The position numbers and the translations under genes were made by a program. A stretch of 64,000 nucleotides of DNA from Roseiarcus sp963823165. GTDB taxonomy: Bacteria > Pseudomonadota > Alphaproteobacteria > Rhizobiales > Beijerinckiaceae. The DNA is taken from the NCBI GenBank assembly GCA_963823165.1, contig CAWGKV010000002.1, forward strand, positions 183,035 to 247,034. Direction: 5' to 3'. Below, in pieces: positions 8,209 through 17,101 of the stretch. The notes beneath the pieces were generated by a model. The model saw nothing but the letters and a program-made list of their open reading frames with translations, searched no databases and was not told where the DNA came from. How positions within the stretch are numbered: position 1 is the stretch's first letter; every line of letters begins with the position of its first letter.

Positions 8209-9072
8209 ATGCTGACGATCCTGTTCGACGGCGTCGCCTACGGCATGCTCCTGTTCGTGCTGGCGAGCGGGCTCTCCGTGACGCTGGGGCTGATGAACTT
8301 CATCAACCTCGCGCACGGCGCCTTCGCCATGGTCGGCGGTTACGTGACGGCGCTCCTGATGAACCGCGCCGGCGTCCCCTTCCTCGCCACTCTGCCCGCC
8401 GCCTTCCTCGTCCCGGCGATCCTCGGAGTCGCGCTCGAGCGCACGCTCTACCGGCGGCTCTACGGCGCAAGCCCGCTCGATCAGGTGCTGTTCACCATCG
8501 GCCTCGTCCTGATGGCGATGCCGATCGCCGATTTTTTCCTCGGCGACGAGCCGCAGCAGGTCAATCTGCCGGCCTGGCTCTCCGGCAGCGTCACATTCCA
8601 CGGCGTCGGAATCAGTCTCTACCGCTTGTTCATCGTGGTCGTCTGCGGCTTCATCGCCGCCGCCCTCCAGCTCTTCCTGGTCAAGACGCGCTTCGGCGCG
8701 CAGTTGCGGGCGGCGGTCGACGACGCGCGGGTCGCCGACGGGCTCGGCATCGACGTCGACCGCATTTTCGCTGTCGCCTTCGCGGTCGGCAGCGGGCTCG
8801 CGGGCCTCGGCGGGGCGCTCGCGGCCGATGTGGTCGGGGGAATCGACCCTTCGTTTCCGGTCAAGTTCCTGGTGACCTTCCTGATCGTCGTCACCATCGG
8901 CGGCTCGAACGGGATTGTCGGCGCGTTGTTCGGCGCGCTGCTGCTCGGCGTGCTCGATGTCGCGGGCAAGTATTACATCCCCTCGATCGGCGCCTTCATC
9001 ATCTACGGCGTGATGGTCGTCACGCTCATCCTGCGGCCGCAAGGGCTGTTCGCGCGCGGTGACACGCGATGA
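8209..9072 (+). CDS. Branched-chain amino acid-type ABC permease (LivH-like)
   Basis: A 287-residue inner-membrane permease of the LivH family with about eight hydrophobic segments. The opening FDGVAYGMLLFVLASGLSV and the motif GLMNFINLAHGAFAMVGGY are the LivH signature; the end IYGVMVVTLILRPQGLF is also typical. ATG 8209 was chosen because the family begins at the first membrane helix and AAAGGGAGCGG precedes it. The four-base overlap ATGA with the next gene (9069-9072) shows translational coupling. It forms the translocation pore with the following gene product. Confidence 0.9.
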   Translation: MLTILFDGVAYGMLLFVLASGLSVTLGLMNFINLAHGAFAMVGGYVTALLMNRAGVPFLATLPAAFLVPAILGVALERTLYRRLYGASPLDQVLFTIGLVLMAMPIADFFLGDEPQQVNLPAWLSGSVTFHGVGISLYRLFIVVVCGFIAAALQLFLVKTRFGAQLRAAVDDARVADGLGIDVDRIFAVAFAVGSGLAGLGGALAADVVGGIDPSFPVKFLVTFLIVVTIGGSNGIVGALFGALLLGVLDVAGKYYIPSIGAFIIYGVMVVTLILRPQGLFARGDTR

Positions 9073-10088
9073 AGAAGGCCGAGGCGCCGGCGACGATCCA
9101 GAAGCTCGAGGCGCATCTGCATCGTCGCGCGCGATGGCGCCTGTCCGAGATCGGCTTCTGGCTCGCCCTGCTCGTCGCGATCCTCGCCGCGCCGTCGCGC
9201 GCGGCGCTGATCAACGAGATCCTGGTCGCCGGGCTGTTTGCGCTGTCGCTCGATCTCATTCTCGGCCTGACCGGGATCGTGTCGCTCGGGCAGGCGGCGT
9301 TCCTCGGCCTCGGCGCTTATGCCGCGGCGATTCTGGCGAGCGCAGGCGCCGCCGATCCGACGCTCGGGCTCGTCGTCGGCGCGGCGACCGCCGCCGCCGT
9401 CGGCCTCGCGACCGCGCCGCTCCTGCTGCGGGGCTCGGACCTGACCCGCCTCATGGTGACGCTCGGCGTTTCCCTGCTGCTCGGCGAACTCGCCAATCGC
9501 AACGGCTGGCTGACCGGCGGCACGGACGGGCTCAATTTCTCCATCGGCAAGGTGCTCGGCCTCTTTCCGATCGACTTCACCGGACAGCGTAACGCGGCCC
9601 TCTACAGCTACGTGGTGCTCTTCGTCCTGTTCATCGTGGCGCGCCGGCTCGCCCAGTCGCCGTTCGGGCTGGCGCTGGCGGCGATCCGGGAGAACCGCCT
9701 CAGGGCCGGCGCGCTCGGGATCGCGACCGGCCGGCGCATCGTCGCGATCTATACGGTCTCGGCGGCCTACGCCGGCGCCGCCGGCGCTCTGCTCGCCCAG
9801 ACGACGCAGATCGTCTCGCTCGACCTGTTCGACTTCCACCGTTCGGCCGACGTGATGCTGATGCTGATCATCGGCGGCGCCGGCTACCTTTACGGCGGCC
9901 TCGTCGGCGCCGCGGCGTTCATCGTCCTGCGCGACGTCATTTCCGCCGCGACGCCGGAATACTGGGAATTCTGGATCGGAGCGCTGCTCGTCGCGCTGGT
10001 GCTGATCGGCCGCGAGCGGATCCGGGAATTCGCGGCGCGCGCCGCATCGCTCCGGTCTTTCAAGCCTATGCGTGGGGACGCGGCGTGA
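9069..10088 (+). CDS. Branched-chain amino acid-type ABC permease (LivM-like)
   Basis: A 339-residue permease of the LivM family. After a basic cytoplasmic N-terminus come about nine or ten membrane segments. The motif GLTGIVSLGQAAFLGLGAY is the LivM counterpart of the LivH NFINLAHGAF signature, and the loop with AIRENRLRAGALGI is the EAA-type coupling loop for the ATPases. Its start overlaps the stop of the LivH-like gene by four bases, and its own stop overlaps the GTG start of the LivG-like gene. Confidence 0.9.
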   Translation: MKKAEAPATIQKLEAHLHRRARWRLSEIGFWLALLVAILAAPSRAALINEILVAGLFALSLDLILGLTGIVSLGQAAFLGLGAYAAAILASAGAADPTLGLVVGAATAAAVGLATAPLLLRGSDLTRLMVTLGVSLLLGELANRNGWLTGGTDGLNFSIGKVLGLFPIDFTGQRNAALYSYVVLFVLFIVARRLAQSPFGLALAAIRENRLRAGALGIATGRRIVAIYTVSAAYAGAAGALLAQTTQIVSLDLFDFHRSADVMLMLIIGGAGYLYGGLVGAAAFIVLRDVISAATPEYWEFWIGALLVALVLIGRERIREFAARAASLRSFKPMRGDAA

Positions 10089-10843
10089 CCGCGGCGGCGG
10101 CGCTCGAGGCGCGCGGCCTCGTCAAGCAGTTCGGCGCGCTGCTCGCCACCGACAGCGTGTCCTTCAGCATCGCGCCCGGCGCGCGTCAGGCCCTGATCGG
10201 CCCGAACGGGGCCGGAAAGACGACGCTGATCAACCTCCTGACCGGCGTCGTCAGGCCGACCGAGGGCCAGGTCTTCCTGCAGGGCCGCGACGTCACGGGG
10301 CTCGCGTCGCACGAGCGCGTGCGGCTCGGCCTGTCGCGCACGTTCCAGATCAATCAGCTCTTTCCCCATCTGACTCCGGCCGAGTCGCTGGGGCTCGCCA
10401 TCTCGGAGCGCAACCGCTCCGGCGCCGACTTCTGGCGCGTGGCGGGGACCCGGCCAGCGATCGTCGCCGAAATCGCCGCGCTTCTCGCCCGGTTCGGTCT
10501 CGAGGCCGAGATGGACAAGCCGACGCGGAGCCTCCCCTACGGCAAGCAGCGGCTGCTCGAGATCGCGCTCGCGCTCGCGACCCGCCCGCGGGTGCTCCTG
10601 CTCGACGAGCCGGCGGCCGGCGTGCCGGAAGAGGAGCGCCAGGACATTTTGGCCGCCCTCGCCGCGCTCCCGGCGGACGTCGCGATCCTGCTCATCGAGC
10701 ACGACATGGACCTGGTGTTCAGTTTCGCGACCCGCATTTCCGTGCTCGTCGCAGGCCGGCTCCTGGTCGAGGGCGATCCGGACGACATCGCGGCCGACGA
10801 GCGGGTGCGCGCGGTCTATCTCGGCGAGGACGCGCATGGGTGA
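10085..10843 (+). CDS. ABC transporter ATP-binding protein (LivG-like)
   Basis: A 252-residue ATPase of the LivG type. Walker A reads GPNGAGKTT and Walker B VLLLDEPAAGV. The family-specific HERVRLGLSRTFQINQLFP replaces the usual Q-loop context. The signature region reads RSLPYGKQRLLEIALAL instead of LSGGQ, which is normal for LivG. It uses a GTG start at 10085 overlapping the permease stop. With the LivF-like protein it drives uptake at the inner face of the membrane. Confidence 0.9.
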   Translation: MTAAAALEARGLVKQFGALLATDSVSFSIAPGARQALIGPNGAGKTTLINLLTGVVRPTEGQVFLQGRDVTGLASHERVRLGLSRTFQINQLFPHLTPAESLGLAISERNRSGADFWRVAGTRPAIVAEIAALLARFGLEAEMDKPTRSLPYGKQRLLEIALALATRPRVLLLDEPAAGVPEEERQDILAALAALPADVAILLIEHDMDLVFSFATRISVLVAGRLLVEGDPDDIAADERVRAVYLGEDAHG

Positions 10844-11543
10844 GCTCTTGCGCGTCGAGAATCTCAGCGCCGGCTACGGCGAGGCGCGGGTGATCAGGGG
10901 CGTCGGCTTCACCCTCGAGGACGGAGAGTCGTTGGCTCTCCTCGGCCGCAACGGGGTCGGCAAGACGACGCTGATCGACACGCTGATCGGCGCGGCCGCC
11001 CGCTTCGGCGGCCGGATCGTGTTCGCGGGCGACGACATCGCGGGCCTGAAGCCGCACCAGCGGGCCCGCCGCGGCATCGGCTGGACCCCCCAGGAGCGCA
11101 ACATTTTCCGTTCGCTGACGGTCGAGGAGAACCTGTCAGCAGTCGCGCTTCCGGGGCCATGGGCGGCCAGGCGCGTCTACGCCCTCTTTCCCCGTCTCGA
11201 GGAGCGCCGGACCAACATGGGTCGCCAGTTGTCGGGCGGAGAACAGCAGATGCTGGCGATCGGGCGGGCGCTGATGCTGAACCCGCGCCTCCTGCTGCTC
11301 GACGAGCCGACCGAGGGCCTCGCGCCGATCATCGTCGACGAACTCCTGGCGGCGCTGCGGGAACTCGCCCGGGAAGGCCTGTCGATGATCATCGTCGAGC
11401 AGAAGCCGAAGAAGATCCTCCCCTTCACCGACCATGCCATCGTGCTCGACCGCGGCGCCGTCGCCCACGAAGCGGCGAGCGCAAAGCTGCTCGCCGACCC
11501 GGCCGCGCTCGACGCGCACCTGACGGCGGCGAAGAAGGGGTAG
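10836..11543 (+). CDS. ABC transporter ATP-binding protein (LivF-like)
   Basis: A 235-residue ATPase of the LivF type with Walker A LLGRNGVGKTT, signature QLSGGEQQMLAIGRALM, Walker B LLLLDEPTEGLAP and the switch region VEQKPKKIL. It overlaps the LivG-like gene by eight bases and closes the importer operon. No terminator with a T-run is obvious; about 130 bases separate it from the converging minus-strand DUF4105 gene. Confidence 0.9.
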   Translation: MGELLRVENLSAGYGEARVIRGVGFTLEDGESLALLGRNGVGKTTLIDTLIGAAARFGGRIVFAGDDIAGLKPHQRARRGIGWTPQERNIFRSLTVEENLSAVALPGPWAARRVYALFPRLEERRTNMGRQLSGGEQQMLAIGRALMLNPRLLLLDEPTEGLAPIIVDELLAALRELAREGLSMIIVEQKPKKILPFTDHAIVLDRGAVAHEAASAKLLADPAALDAHLTAAKKG

Positions 11544-11675
11544 CGCCGAACCGCGGCGCCGCCTGCCTGATGGCTCGTGATCGCTCCTCTTTCATCGGGT
11601 TCGTTGCCTGTTCGGCCCGCCATGGCGCCGCTTCTGCTTGGGTCGGGCGCCACGACCGCGCCGTCTGAGCCCTCA

Positions 11676-12710
11676 TCAGCGCTGAGGCTGCTCGTTTGGC
11701 GAAGGCACGCCGATCCGGATGAGCCTGGAGAAGTCGGGCGACTCGCCGGCGGCCCTGGCGCGGTCGTCGATGCGGGCGAGCGCCATGAGCGCGCCCAACG
11801 GAATCGAGGTCACCACGGCCTGCCGGTCGTAAAGATAACCCGGCAGATAGCCGTTCAGGACGAGCCGCCAGTCGAGCGGCAGAGTTCCGCCGGCGGCCCA
11901 GATCAACTTGGCGACCGCCGTCGTGCAGTTGGTGGTGATCGAATTGTAGAAGGAGGGGTTCTCTTTGAGAGCGTTCGCCTCCTCCACGTATTGGAGCAGC
12001 AGCGCGCGGCCCGCCTCCGGCGACGCGCGCAGGCGGTAGAGGCGCACGTCCTCGCCGCGCACGTTGGACCGCAGCCGCACCGAGTCGCGCTCGGTCGTCG
12101 CGAGATAGACGAGGGTATGGGACTTGAACGCGTCGGCGACCGGCGAATACTGGCCGTGCTTCTCCCGCCTGACCTCGATCGTCCAGGCGAGCTGCTGCCC
12201 GTCGGCGAAGCCGAAGCTCATGATGAGGTGGGCGATCTGCGGCCCGGACCAGTAGGAGAGGAAGAGGTCGAGGGTCTTCAACTTGGAAAGGTCGTAGGAG
12301 CGCGCGCTCCAGCGTTCGTGGAAATCGGCCTCGCTCTTCCAGTCGAAATCGCGCACATCCGACAGCGTCAGGACGGAGCCGTCGAGCTTTCCGGTCGTCT
12401 GGCGGGCCACGTCCGGCGCCCAATCGCCGTCAGCCGGCGGCCGAATCGAGCCCCACCACAGCACCACCCCCGCAAAGGCCAGCGCAAAGAGCAGGAGCGC
12501 GCGCAATCGCGCGCGAGTGAAGAGGGCGACGATCGTCGCGAGGGCGCCGAGAGCGACGAGCCCGCAGGCGACGAGCCTCGCCCATTCCGGCAAGGGCAGC
12601 CGAAACCACAGCGCGGCGGCCGCCCATGCGCTCAACGGAGCGACAATCAGCGCGGCGCACACCGCAATGATCGCCGACGCGATCGGCCTCGCTCTCATGA
12701 TTGTCCGCAC
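11676..12710 (-). CDS. DUF4105 membrane protein
   Basis: A 344-residue protein with three N-terminal membrane segments (about residues 10-30, 40-60 and 68-88) followed by a periplasmic DUF4105 domain. The block NCTTAVAKLIW with its conserved Asn-Cys, and the EEANALKENPSFYNSITT stretch before it, are the family's best-conserved parts and suggest a cysteine-centred active site. The function of the family is unknown. The gene stands alone, converging on the Liv operon. A start at the internal ATG 12698 is equally possible. Confidence 0.8.
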   Translation of the reverse strand: MRTIMRARPIASAIIAVCAALIVAPLSAWAAAALWFRLPLPEWARLVACGLVALGALATIVALFTRARLRALLLFALAFAGVVLWWGSIRPPADGDWAPDVARQTTGKLDGSVLTLSDVRDFDWKSEADFHERWSARSYDLSKLKTLDLFLSYWSGPQIAHLIMSFGFADGQQLAWTIEVRREKHGQYSPVADAFKSHTLVYLATTERDSVRLRSNVRGEDVRLYRLRASPEAGRALLLQYVEEANALKENPSFYNSITTNCTTAVAKLIWAAGGTLPLDWRLVLNGYLPGYLYDRQAVVTSIPLGALMALARIDDRARAAGESPDFSRLIRIGVPSPNEQPQR

Positions 12711-12819
12711 GTATCCGCGTCCCCGCGGACGCCCCGGCGGACGTTAAAGCAGGGCGATCGTTACAGCAAAAGTCCAGGAAATCGAGCCGCCGGGGCCGGC
12801 GGCTCCGCTCTGTCTTTGA

Positions 12820-13092
12820 TCACGGGATCCGCTTGATGTGCGTGGCGTCCATCGCTTTGCCGGACTGCATATAGGTGACGGCGACCTTCTCGCCGGGCGT
12901 CATTTTCTTGAGATTGACGTTTTTGGCCACGGTGAAAGTCTTGCCGTTCTGAAGCGTGAGTTCACCCTTCGTCGGATCGACCGACTTGATCGTTCCGGTC
13001 GTCTTTTGGCTCATGTGTGAGACCAAAGCAGCCATGGCCGGGGTCGCGCCGAGAGCGGCGAGAGCCGCGAGGACGGTGACAGTCGTGCGCAT
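12820..13092 (-). CDS. Small secreted DUF1344 protein
   Basis: A 90-residue exported protein. Residues 1-21 are a signal peptide ending PAMA. The rest is a small beta domain with GTIKSVDPTKGELTLQNGKT and AVTYMQSGKAMDATHIK, the DUF1344 pattern known from Rhizobiales. A periplasmic location is likely and the function is unknown. A ribosome site is weak. The gene is isolated between two unrelated minus-strand genes. Confidence 0.75.
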   Translation of the reverse strand: MRTTVTVLAALAALGATPAMAALVSHMSQKTTGTIKSVDPTKGELTLQNGKTFTVAKNVNLKKMTPGEKVAVTYMQSGKAMDATHIKRIP

Positions 13093-13207
13093 CGTGCCTG
13101 CTCCATGCTTCGAAGCCCGCCCGTTCCAGAATATGGAACACAGTCGCGTGGCGCCGCGATGGCCCGGCTAGCTAAAGCTTATTAAAGAGCCTGAATGACC
13201 GTTGCGC

Positions 13208-13516
13208 TTAAGTGTCGGCCACCTCGCGCGAACGCTTGCGCTTGTTCGGCAACAGAGCGCGCAGCTCGCGCAGTGCGTCGTTTGACGACAGCCGCGCCGG
13301 CCGGAAATGGCGGGATAGGAACCAGCCGCCGTGGCGCGGAACGCATTCCTCGAAACGAAACCCGATCTCGCCAGGGCCAAACCCCTGGTCTGGATCGATG
13401 TCCCAGACCGTGAGCACGTCGCCCGTCGAGGGGAACCTTTCGTCGGCCTGCGGCGGCGTCAGCCAGTTGGTGTCCACGCAGACGACGAGTTGACCGATAT
13501 GCCAGAAGGGACTCAT
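13208..13516 (-). CDS. Hypothetical protein, 102 aa
   Basis: A soluble protein that starts MSPFWHIGQLVVCVDTNW and contains TGDVLTVWDIDPDQGFGPGEIGFRFEECVPRHGGWFL, then a basic tail. The first 75 residues look like a small beta-barrel (SH3-like) fold; I do not recognise the family. The start at ATG 13516 follows GGAAAGG by about seven bases; the open frame upstream to 13699 is unlike protein. Its C-terminal KRKRSREV might bind nucleic acid, but this is a guess. Confidence 0.55.
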   Translation of the reverse strand: MSPFWHIGQLVVCVDTNWLTPPQADERFPSTGDVLTVWDIDPDQGFGPGEIGFRFEECVPRHGGWFLSRHFRPARLSSNDALRELRALLPNKRKRSREVADT

Positions 13517-13732
13517 GCGCTTAGGCCTTTCCTCGCAACCACCCGATCCGGCGGCCTTGCCGTTGAGGTCCTCCGCCGTCGGGTCCCACTTCGCCGCCGC
13601 CCCATAACCTCCGTCGATCTTCGTGTCTCGCCTGCCCCGAATCGTACCGCTCCCCGAGCGGACGCCGCTCCAGTATGGCGGAGCTTTCGTTTCATGCAAC
13701 CGTCTGTTCAGACGGCCGGTCAGCGGCGCAGC

Positions 13733-14770
13733 TCACGCCGCGGCTTTCTCCTTCAGCAGGCCGAGGCGCAGCAGGCTCTCGGCGGTCGCGACGAGCGCGT
13801 CCTCACGCGAGCGCGGCGTCCATCCGAGAAGGCTCTTCGCCTTCGCGCCGGTGGCGTTCTTGGACTTGCCGAGCTCGGGCAGGATCTGCCGGAGGGCGGG
13901 GTCGGCGAGCGCCGCCAGACGGACGAGCCAGTTTGGCAGCTCCCGCGTCGGCGCGCGTCGCGCCGCTGCGCCCATTCGGGATTTCAACGTCAGCGCCATC
14001 TCGCGCAGGCTCATGAAGTCGCCGGCGACGGCAAGGAAACGTTCGCCCTTGGCGCGCGGATCGGTCATCGCGCGCATGTGAAGATCGGCGACGTCGCGCA
14101 CGTCGACCACGCCGAACAGGATGCGCGGCAGCCCGGGCACGGCGCCGTCCATCAGGCGCTGCACGGCTACGATCGAAGTCGACGTGTCCGGCCCGAGAAC
14201 CGGGCCGAACACGCCGACCGGATTGACGACGGAAAGCTCGGGGCCGCCCTCCTTGGCGACGAAATCCCAGGCTGCGCGTTCGGCGAGCGTCTTCGACTTG
14301 GCGTAGGCGCTGACGCCATCGCCGTTCGGATCGGTCCAGCTCGTCTCGTCGAAGGGCGCGGACTGCGCCTTGTGGCCGTAACCCACCGCGGCGAAGGAGG
14401 AGGTCAGGACGACCCGCCGGACGCCGGCCGCGCGAGCGGCTTTCAGCACCCTCAGCGCCCCGTCGCGGGCCGGAACGATGAGCTCGTCCTCCTGCTTCGG
14501 CACGGCGAGCGGGAAGGGCGAAGCGACATGCAGCACGAAGTCACAGCCGGCGACCGCCTCCGGCCAGCCGGCGTCGCGCTCGAGATCCGCGGCGGCGAAT
14601 GAAAGCCGGCCGTCGCCGTCGGCGCCGGCCCGCTTCAGGAGCGACCGCACCTCGGGCTCGCGCGACAAATTGCGCACCGTCGTGCGCACCTGATGGCCCG
14701 CGGCGAGGCACTGCAGGATGCAGTGGCCGCCGATGAAGCCCGATCCCCCAGTCACCAGCACCTGGCTCAT
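13733..14770 (-). CDS. NAD-dependent epimerase/dehydratase, dihydroflavonol-4-reductase-like
   Basis: A 345-residue extended short-chain dehydrogenase. The N-terminal nucleotide-binding motif is VTGGSGFIGGH (residues 6-16), the catalytic pair is in AYAKSKTLAE near residue 155, and the serine is in VVLTSSFAAVGYG. The region FVLHVASPFPL is typical of dihydroflavonol-reductase and cinnamoyl-CoA-reductase-like enzymes, so an aldehyde, ketone or methylglyoxal reductase role is likely; the substrate is not known. Single gene on the minus strand. Confidence 0.85.
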   Translation of the reverse strand: MSQVLVTGGSGFIGGHCILQCLAAGHQVRTTVRNLSREPEVRSLLKRAGADGDGRLSFAAADLERDAGWPEAVAGCDFVLHVASPFPLAVPKQEDELIVPARDGALRVLKAARAAGVRRVVLTSSFAAVGYGHKAQSAPFDETSWTDPNGDGVSAYAKSKTLAERAAWDFVAKEGGPELSVVNPVGVFGPVLGPDTSTSIVAVQRLMDGAVPGLPRILFGVVDVRDVADLHMRAMTDPRAKGERFLAVAGDFMSLREMALTLKSRMGAAARRAPTRELPNWLVRLAALADPALRQILPELGKSKNATGAKAKSLLGWTPRSREDALVATAESLLRLGLLKEKAAA

Positions 14771-15101
14771 CGCCGGACTCCCCGCGACCTCGTCTGACCC
14801 GAGATGGGGTTTCGGCGCGGCGCCGTCAATCGAGGGTTTCGTCCGTTTAGCGCCGGTTTAGGGACGGCGCCCTGTTTCTTCAAAGGCTTGCGACCCCGTT
14901 TAGGGTCGCCCTGGAAAATCCGTTCTCCGAATTCCGCCGAAGCCCATTTGCGGAGCCAGATGAAATACATTTTTAGTTCGTATAATTCGTCCCTTACTTG
15001 TGAAAATTCCCGCCTTCGGGTTAGCTGAGGGCCATGCCTGCTGAACGGCGCGCGTTCACGGAGTTGAGCGTCCGCGGGGACGCCGAAAGGGGAAACGGAC
15101 C
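14771..15101. promoter_or_regulatory. Intergenic region with probable promoter of the GDSL hydrolase gene
   Basis: A 330-base divergent spacer. It holds a perfect hairpin GCGACCC-CGTTTA-GGGTCGC at 14890-14909, then an AT-rich stretch with an exact TATAAT at 14981-14986. No good TTGACA lies at the usual spacing, so the promoter may need an activator. The distance from TATAAT to the ATG at 15102 leaves a leader of about 110 bases. Confidence 0.4.
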
Positions 15102-16097
15102 ATGTCGAAGCGCCTTCTCATCGCCGCAGCCGCCGCGCTCTCGGTCTCGGCCGGACAGGCGCTCGCGGCGTCGCCATTCAGCGCAATTTATGCGTTCGGC
15201 GACAGCCTGTCGGACGCGGGAAATCTGTACATCCTCTCGGGAATTCCTTCATCGCCCTACTACAAGGGCCATTTCAGCAATGGCCAAACCTGGGTCGAAG
15301 ATCTTTCCCAGATGCTGAACCTCGGGCCGCTGACGCCCAGCCTCGCCGGCGGCAACGACTATGCATTTGGGGGGGCGCAAACGGGCCCGACGCTCATCAA
15401 TCCCGCGAACCCTTTGCCGATTGATCTGCCCGACCAGATCGGCGCCTATCAGAAAGCTCACCCAGCGGCGGTCTCGGGAGCGCTTTACACGCTCGACATC
15501 GGGGCGAACGACATCCTCGACGGGCTCGAGGCCTTGCAAAAAGGCGATATTACCTTACTCCAATTCGATACCGTCGTTACGGAAGCCATAGCCAATACCG
15601 TCACGGGCGTCAGCGAGCTCTACACGGACGGCGCCCGCAAGCTGCTTCTTTATGACGTCCCTCAATTGAGCTTGACTCCGGACTTCAATATGGATCCGCC
15701 CGCCATCCAGGACTTGGCCGATCAGCTGGCGCAAACCTTCAACGCGGGAGTGCTTAGCGAACTCAGATCGCTGGAAAAGGAAGGTCTTACTGTTTACAAT
15801 CTTGACACCTATGACCTCCTCGGCGAGATTGTAAAAAATAAGGGGGCCGACGGCATTGCGTTCACGGACGTCGTCGATGCGTGCATTGACGTTCCAGCCT
15901 GTGTCGGGGGATCCTACGCAGAGCAAAACCAGAATCTTTTCTGGGACGGCCTGCATCCCACGGCAGCGGGCCATCAGATTACGGCCGATTACGCGGCCGC
16001 GCTCGTGCCGGAGCCCTCGACCTGGGCGATGATGATCCTCGGTCTAACCGGCCTCGGCGCGCTCGGGGCCCGGAGGGCGCGTGCGGCGGCGGGCTGA
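15102..16097 (+). CDS. SGNH/GDSL hydrolase with PEP-CTERM sorting tail
   Basis: A 331-residue exported esterase/lipase-like enzyme. Residues 1-22 are a signal peptide. Block I AFGDSLSDAG gives the nucleophile Ser35, GGNDYAFGGA and DIGANDIL supply oxyanion-hole residues, and DGLHPTAAGH near residue 288 gives the Asp-x-x-His pair. The last 30 residues are a PEP-CTERM signal: VPEPSTW, a hydrophobic helix, then a basic RRAR tail. Such tails are recognised by exosortase/EpsH systems tied to exopolysaccharide; no exosortase gene is in this window. It may act on lipids or polysaccharide acetyl groups at the cell surface. Codon composition is slightly less GC-rich around 15820-15870 than in neighbours. 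Confidence 0.88.
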   Translation: MSKRLLIAAAAALSVSAGQALAASPFSAIYAFGDSLSDAGNLYILSGIPSSPYYKGHFSNGQTWVEDLSQMLNLGPLTPSLAGGNDYAFGGAQTGPTLINPANPLPIDLPDQIGAYQKAHPAAVSGALYTLDIGANDILDGLEALQKGDITLLQFDTVVTEAIANTVTGVSELYTDGARKLLLYDVPQLSLTPDFNMDPPAIQDLADQLAQTFNAGVLSELRSLEKEGLTVYNLDTYDLLGEIVKNKGADGIAFTDVVDACIDVPACVGGSYAEQNQNLFWDGLHPTAAGHQITADYAAALVPEPSTWAMMILGLTGLGALGARRARAAAG

Positions 16098-16144
16098 CGG
16101 GAGGCCGCTCCGGCTCCGCAAGTTCAGACGCACAGGCAGCGTCC

Positions 16145-16975
16145 TCAGCTCGCCTGGTGGCCACCGGTCAGCGGCACGAAGGGAATGATCTTGCCGCCGA
16201 AAATGTCTGAGCGCGAGACTGTGATGGCGCCGTCGGCGCCGCTCCTCTTGACCACCTTGAGGATATGCTGCGCGCCCGGCGGGCCGACGGGGATGACCAT
16301 GATCCCGTCCATCCTGAGCTGCTGCAGGAGCGGCGGCGGGATGTGGTCGATGCCGCAGGTGACGATGATCTTGTCGAACGGCGCCGCCTCCGCCCAACCG
16401 TAATAGCCGTCGGCGCTGCGGGTGGCGATGTCCGAATATTCGCGATAGCCCTGCCCGATCAGCCGGTCGTAGACGCCGCGGGTGCGGGAAGCGAGCTCGG
16501 GGATGATCTCGATCGAATAAACTCTTGGGGTCAGGTAGGTCAGCAGGGCCGACTGGTAGCCGGAGCCGGTGCCGATCTCGAGCACCTTTTCACCGGGGCG
16601 GACCAGGAGGGCGCTCGTCATCCGGCCCATCGTGCCGGGCGGAGTGATGGTGACCCCGAAGCCGATGTCGAGATAATGCCCGACATAGGCCTGCTCCTTG
16701 TCCTGCGGCAGGACGAATTCCTCGCGCGGCGTCATCAGGAAGGCGCGTTTGTCCTCCCTGGTCCAGAGGTCGTTGAAGGCGAGCACCTCGCGATAGCGGT
16801 CGAAGCGCCGCTCGAGATACTTCGCCTCCTCGCCCCGGTTCTTGACCATCCAGGCGACGAAGGCCGCCTTGTCGGTCAGGGGCGGCCACATGTCGCTGCG
16901 GAAAGGCGTCGCCGCCCAGGCCGGAGAGGCGGCGAGGCCAGCTGCTGCGCCGATCAGGAATTCGCGTCTTCTCAT
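16145..16975 (-). CDS. Protein-L-isoaspartate O-methyltransferase-like protein with Tat-type signal
   Basis: A 276-residue PCMT-family protein. The SAM-binding core is VLEIGTGSGYQSALL (motif I), preceded by PGTMGRMTSALL, the PCMT substrate-side block, and followed by FDKIIVTCGIDHIPPPLLQQL. The N-terminus MRRREFLIGAAAGLAASPAWA looks like a twin-arginine signal peptide with an AxA cleavage site. That is unexpected for an enzyme that needs cytoplasmic SAM. The gene is on its own, downstream of and converging with the GDSL gene. Either the protein is exported and has another role, or the apparent signal is not used. Confidence 0.82.
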   Translation of the reverse strand: MRRREFLIGAAAGLAASPAWAATPFRSDMWPPLTDKAAFVAWMVKNRGEEAKYLERRFDRYREVLAFNDLWTREDKRAFLMTPREEFVLPQDKEQAYVGHYLDIGFGVTITPPGTMGRMTSALLVRPGEKVLEIGTGSGYQSALLTYLTPRVYSIEIIPELASRTRGVYDRLIGQGYREYSDIATRSADGYYGWAEAAPFDKIIVTCGIDHIPPPLLQQLRMDGIMVIPVGPPGAQHILKVVKRSGADGAITVSRSDIFGGKIIPFVPLTGGHQAS

Positions 16976-17101
16976 TCGGGATCCTTTCGAGTCGAAGGCG
17001 TGCTTCGGCCGTATTCGACATGACGTCGGGAGGAATTGATTCTGCGAGTTTACGCGGGACGGTCGATAAAATCAGCCCCTCGCGGCGGTCCGCAGGTGCG
17101 C

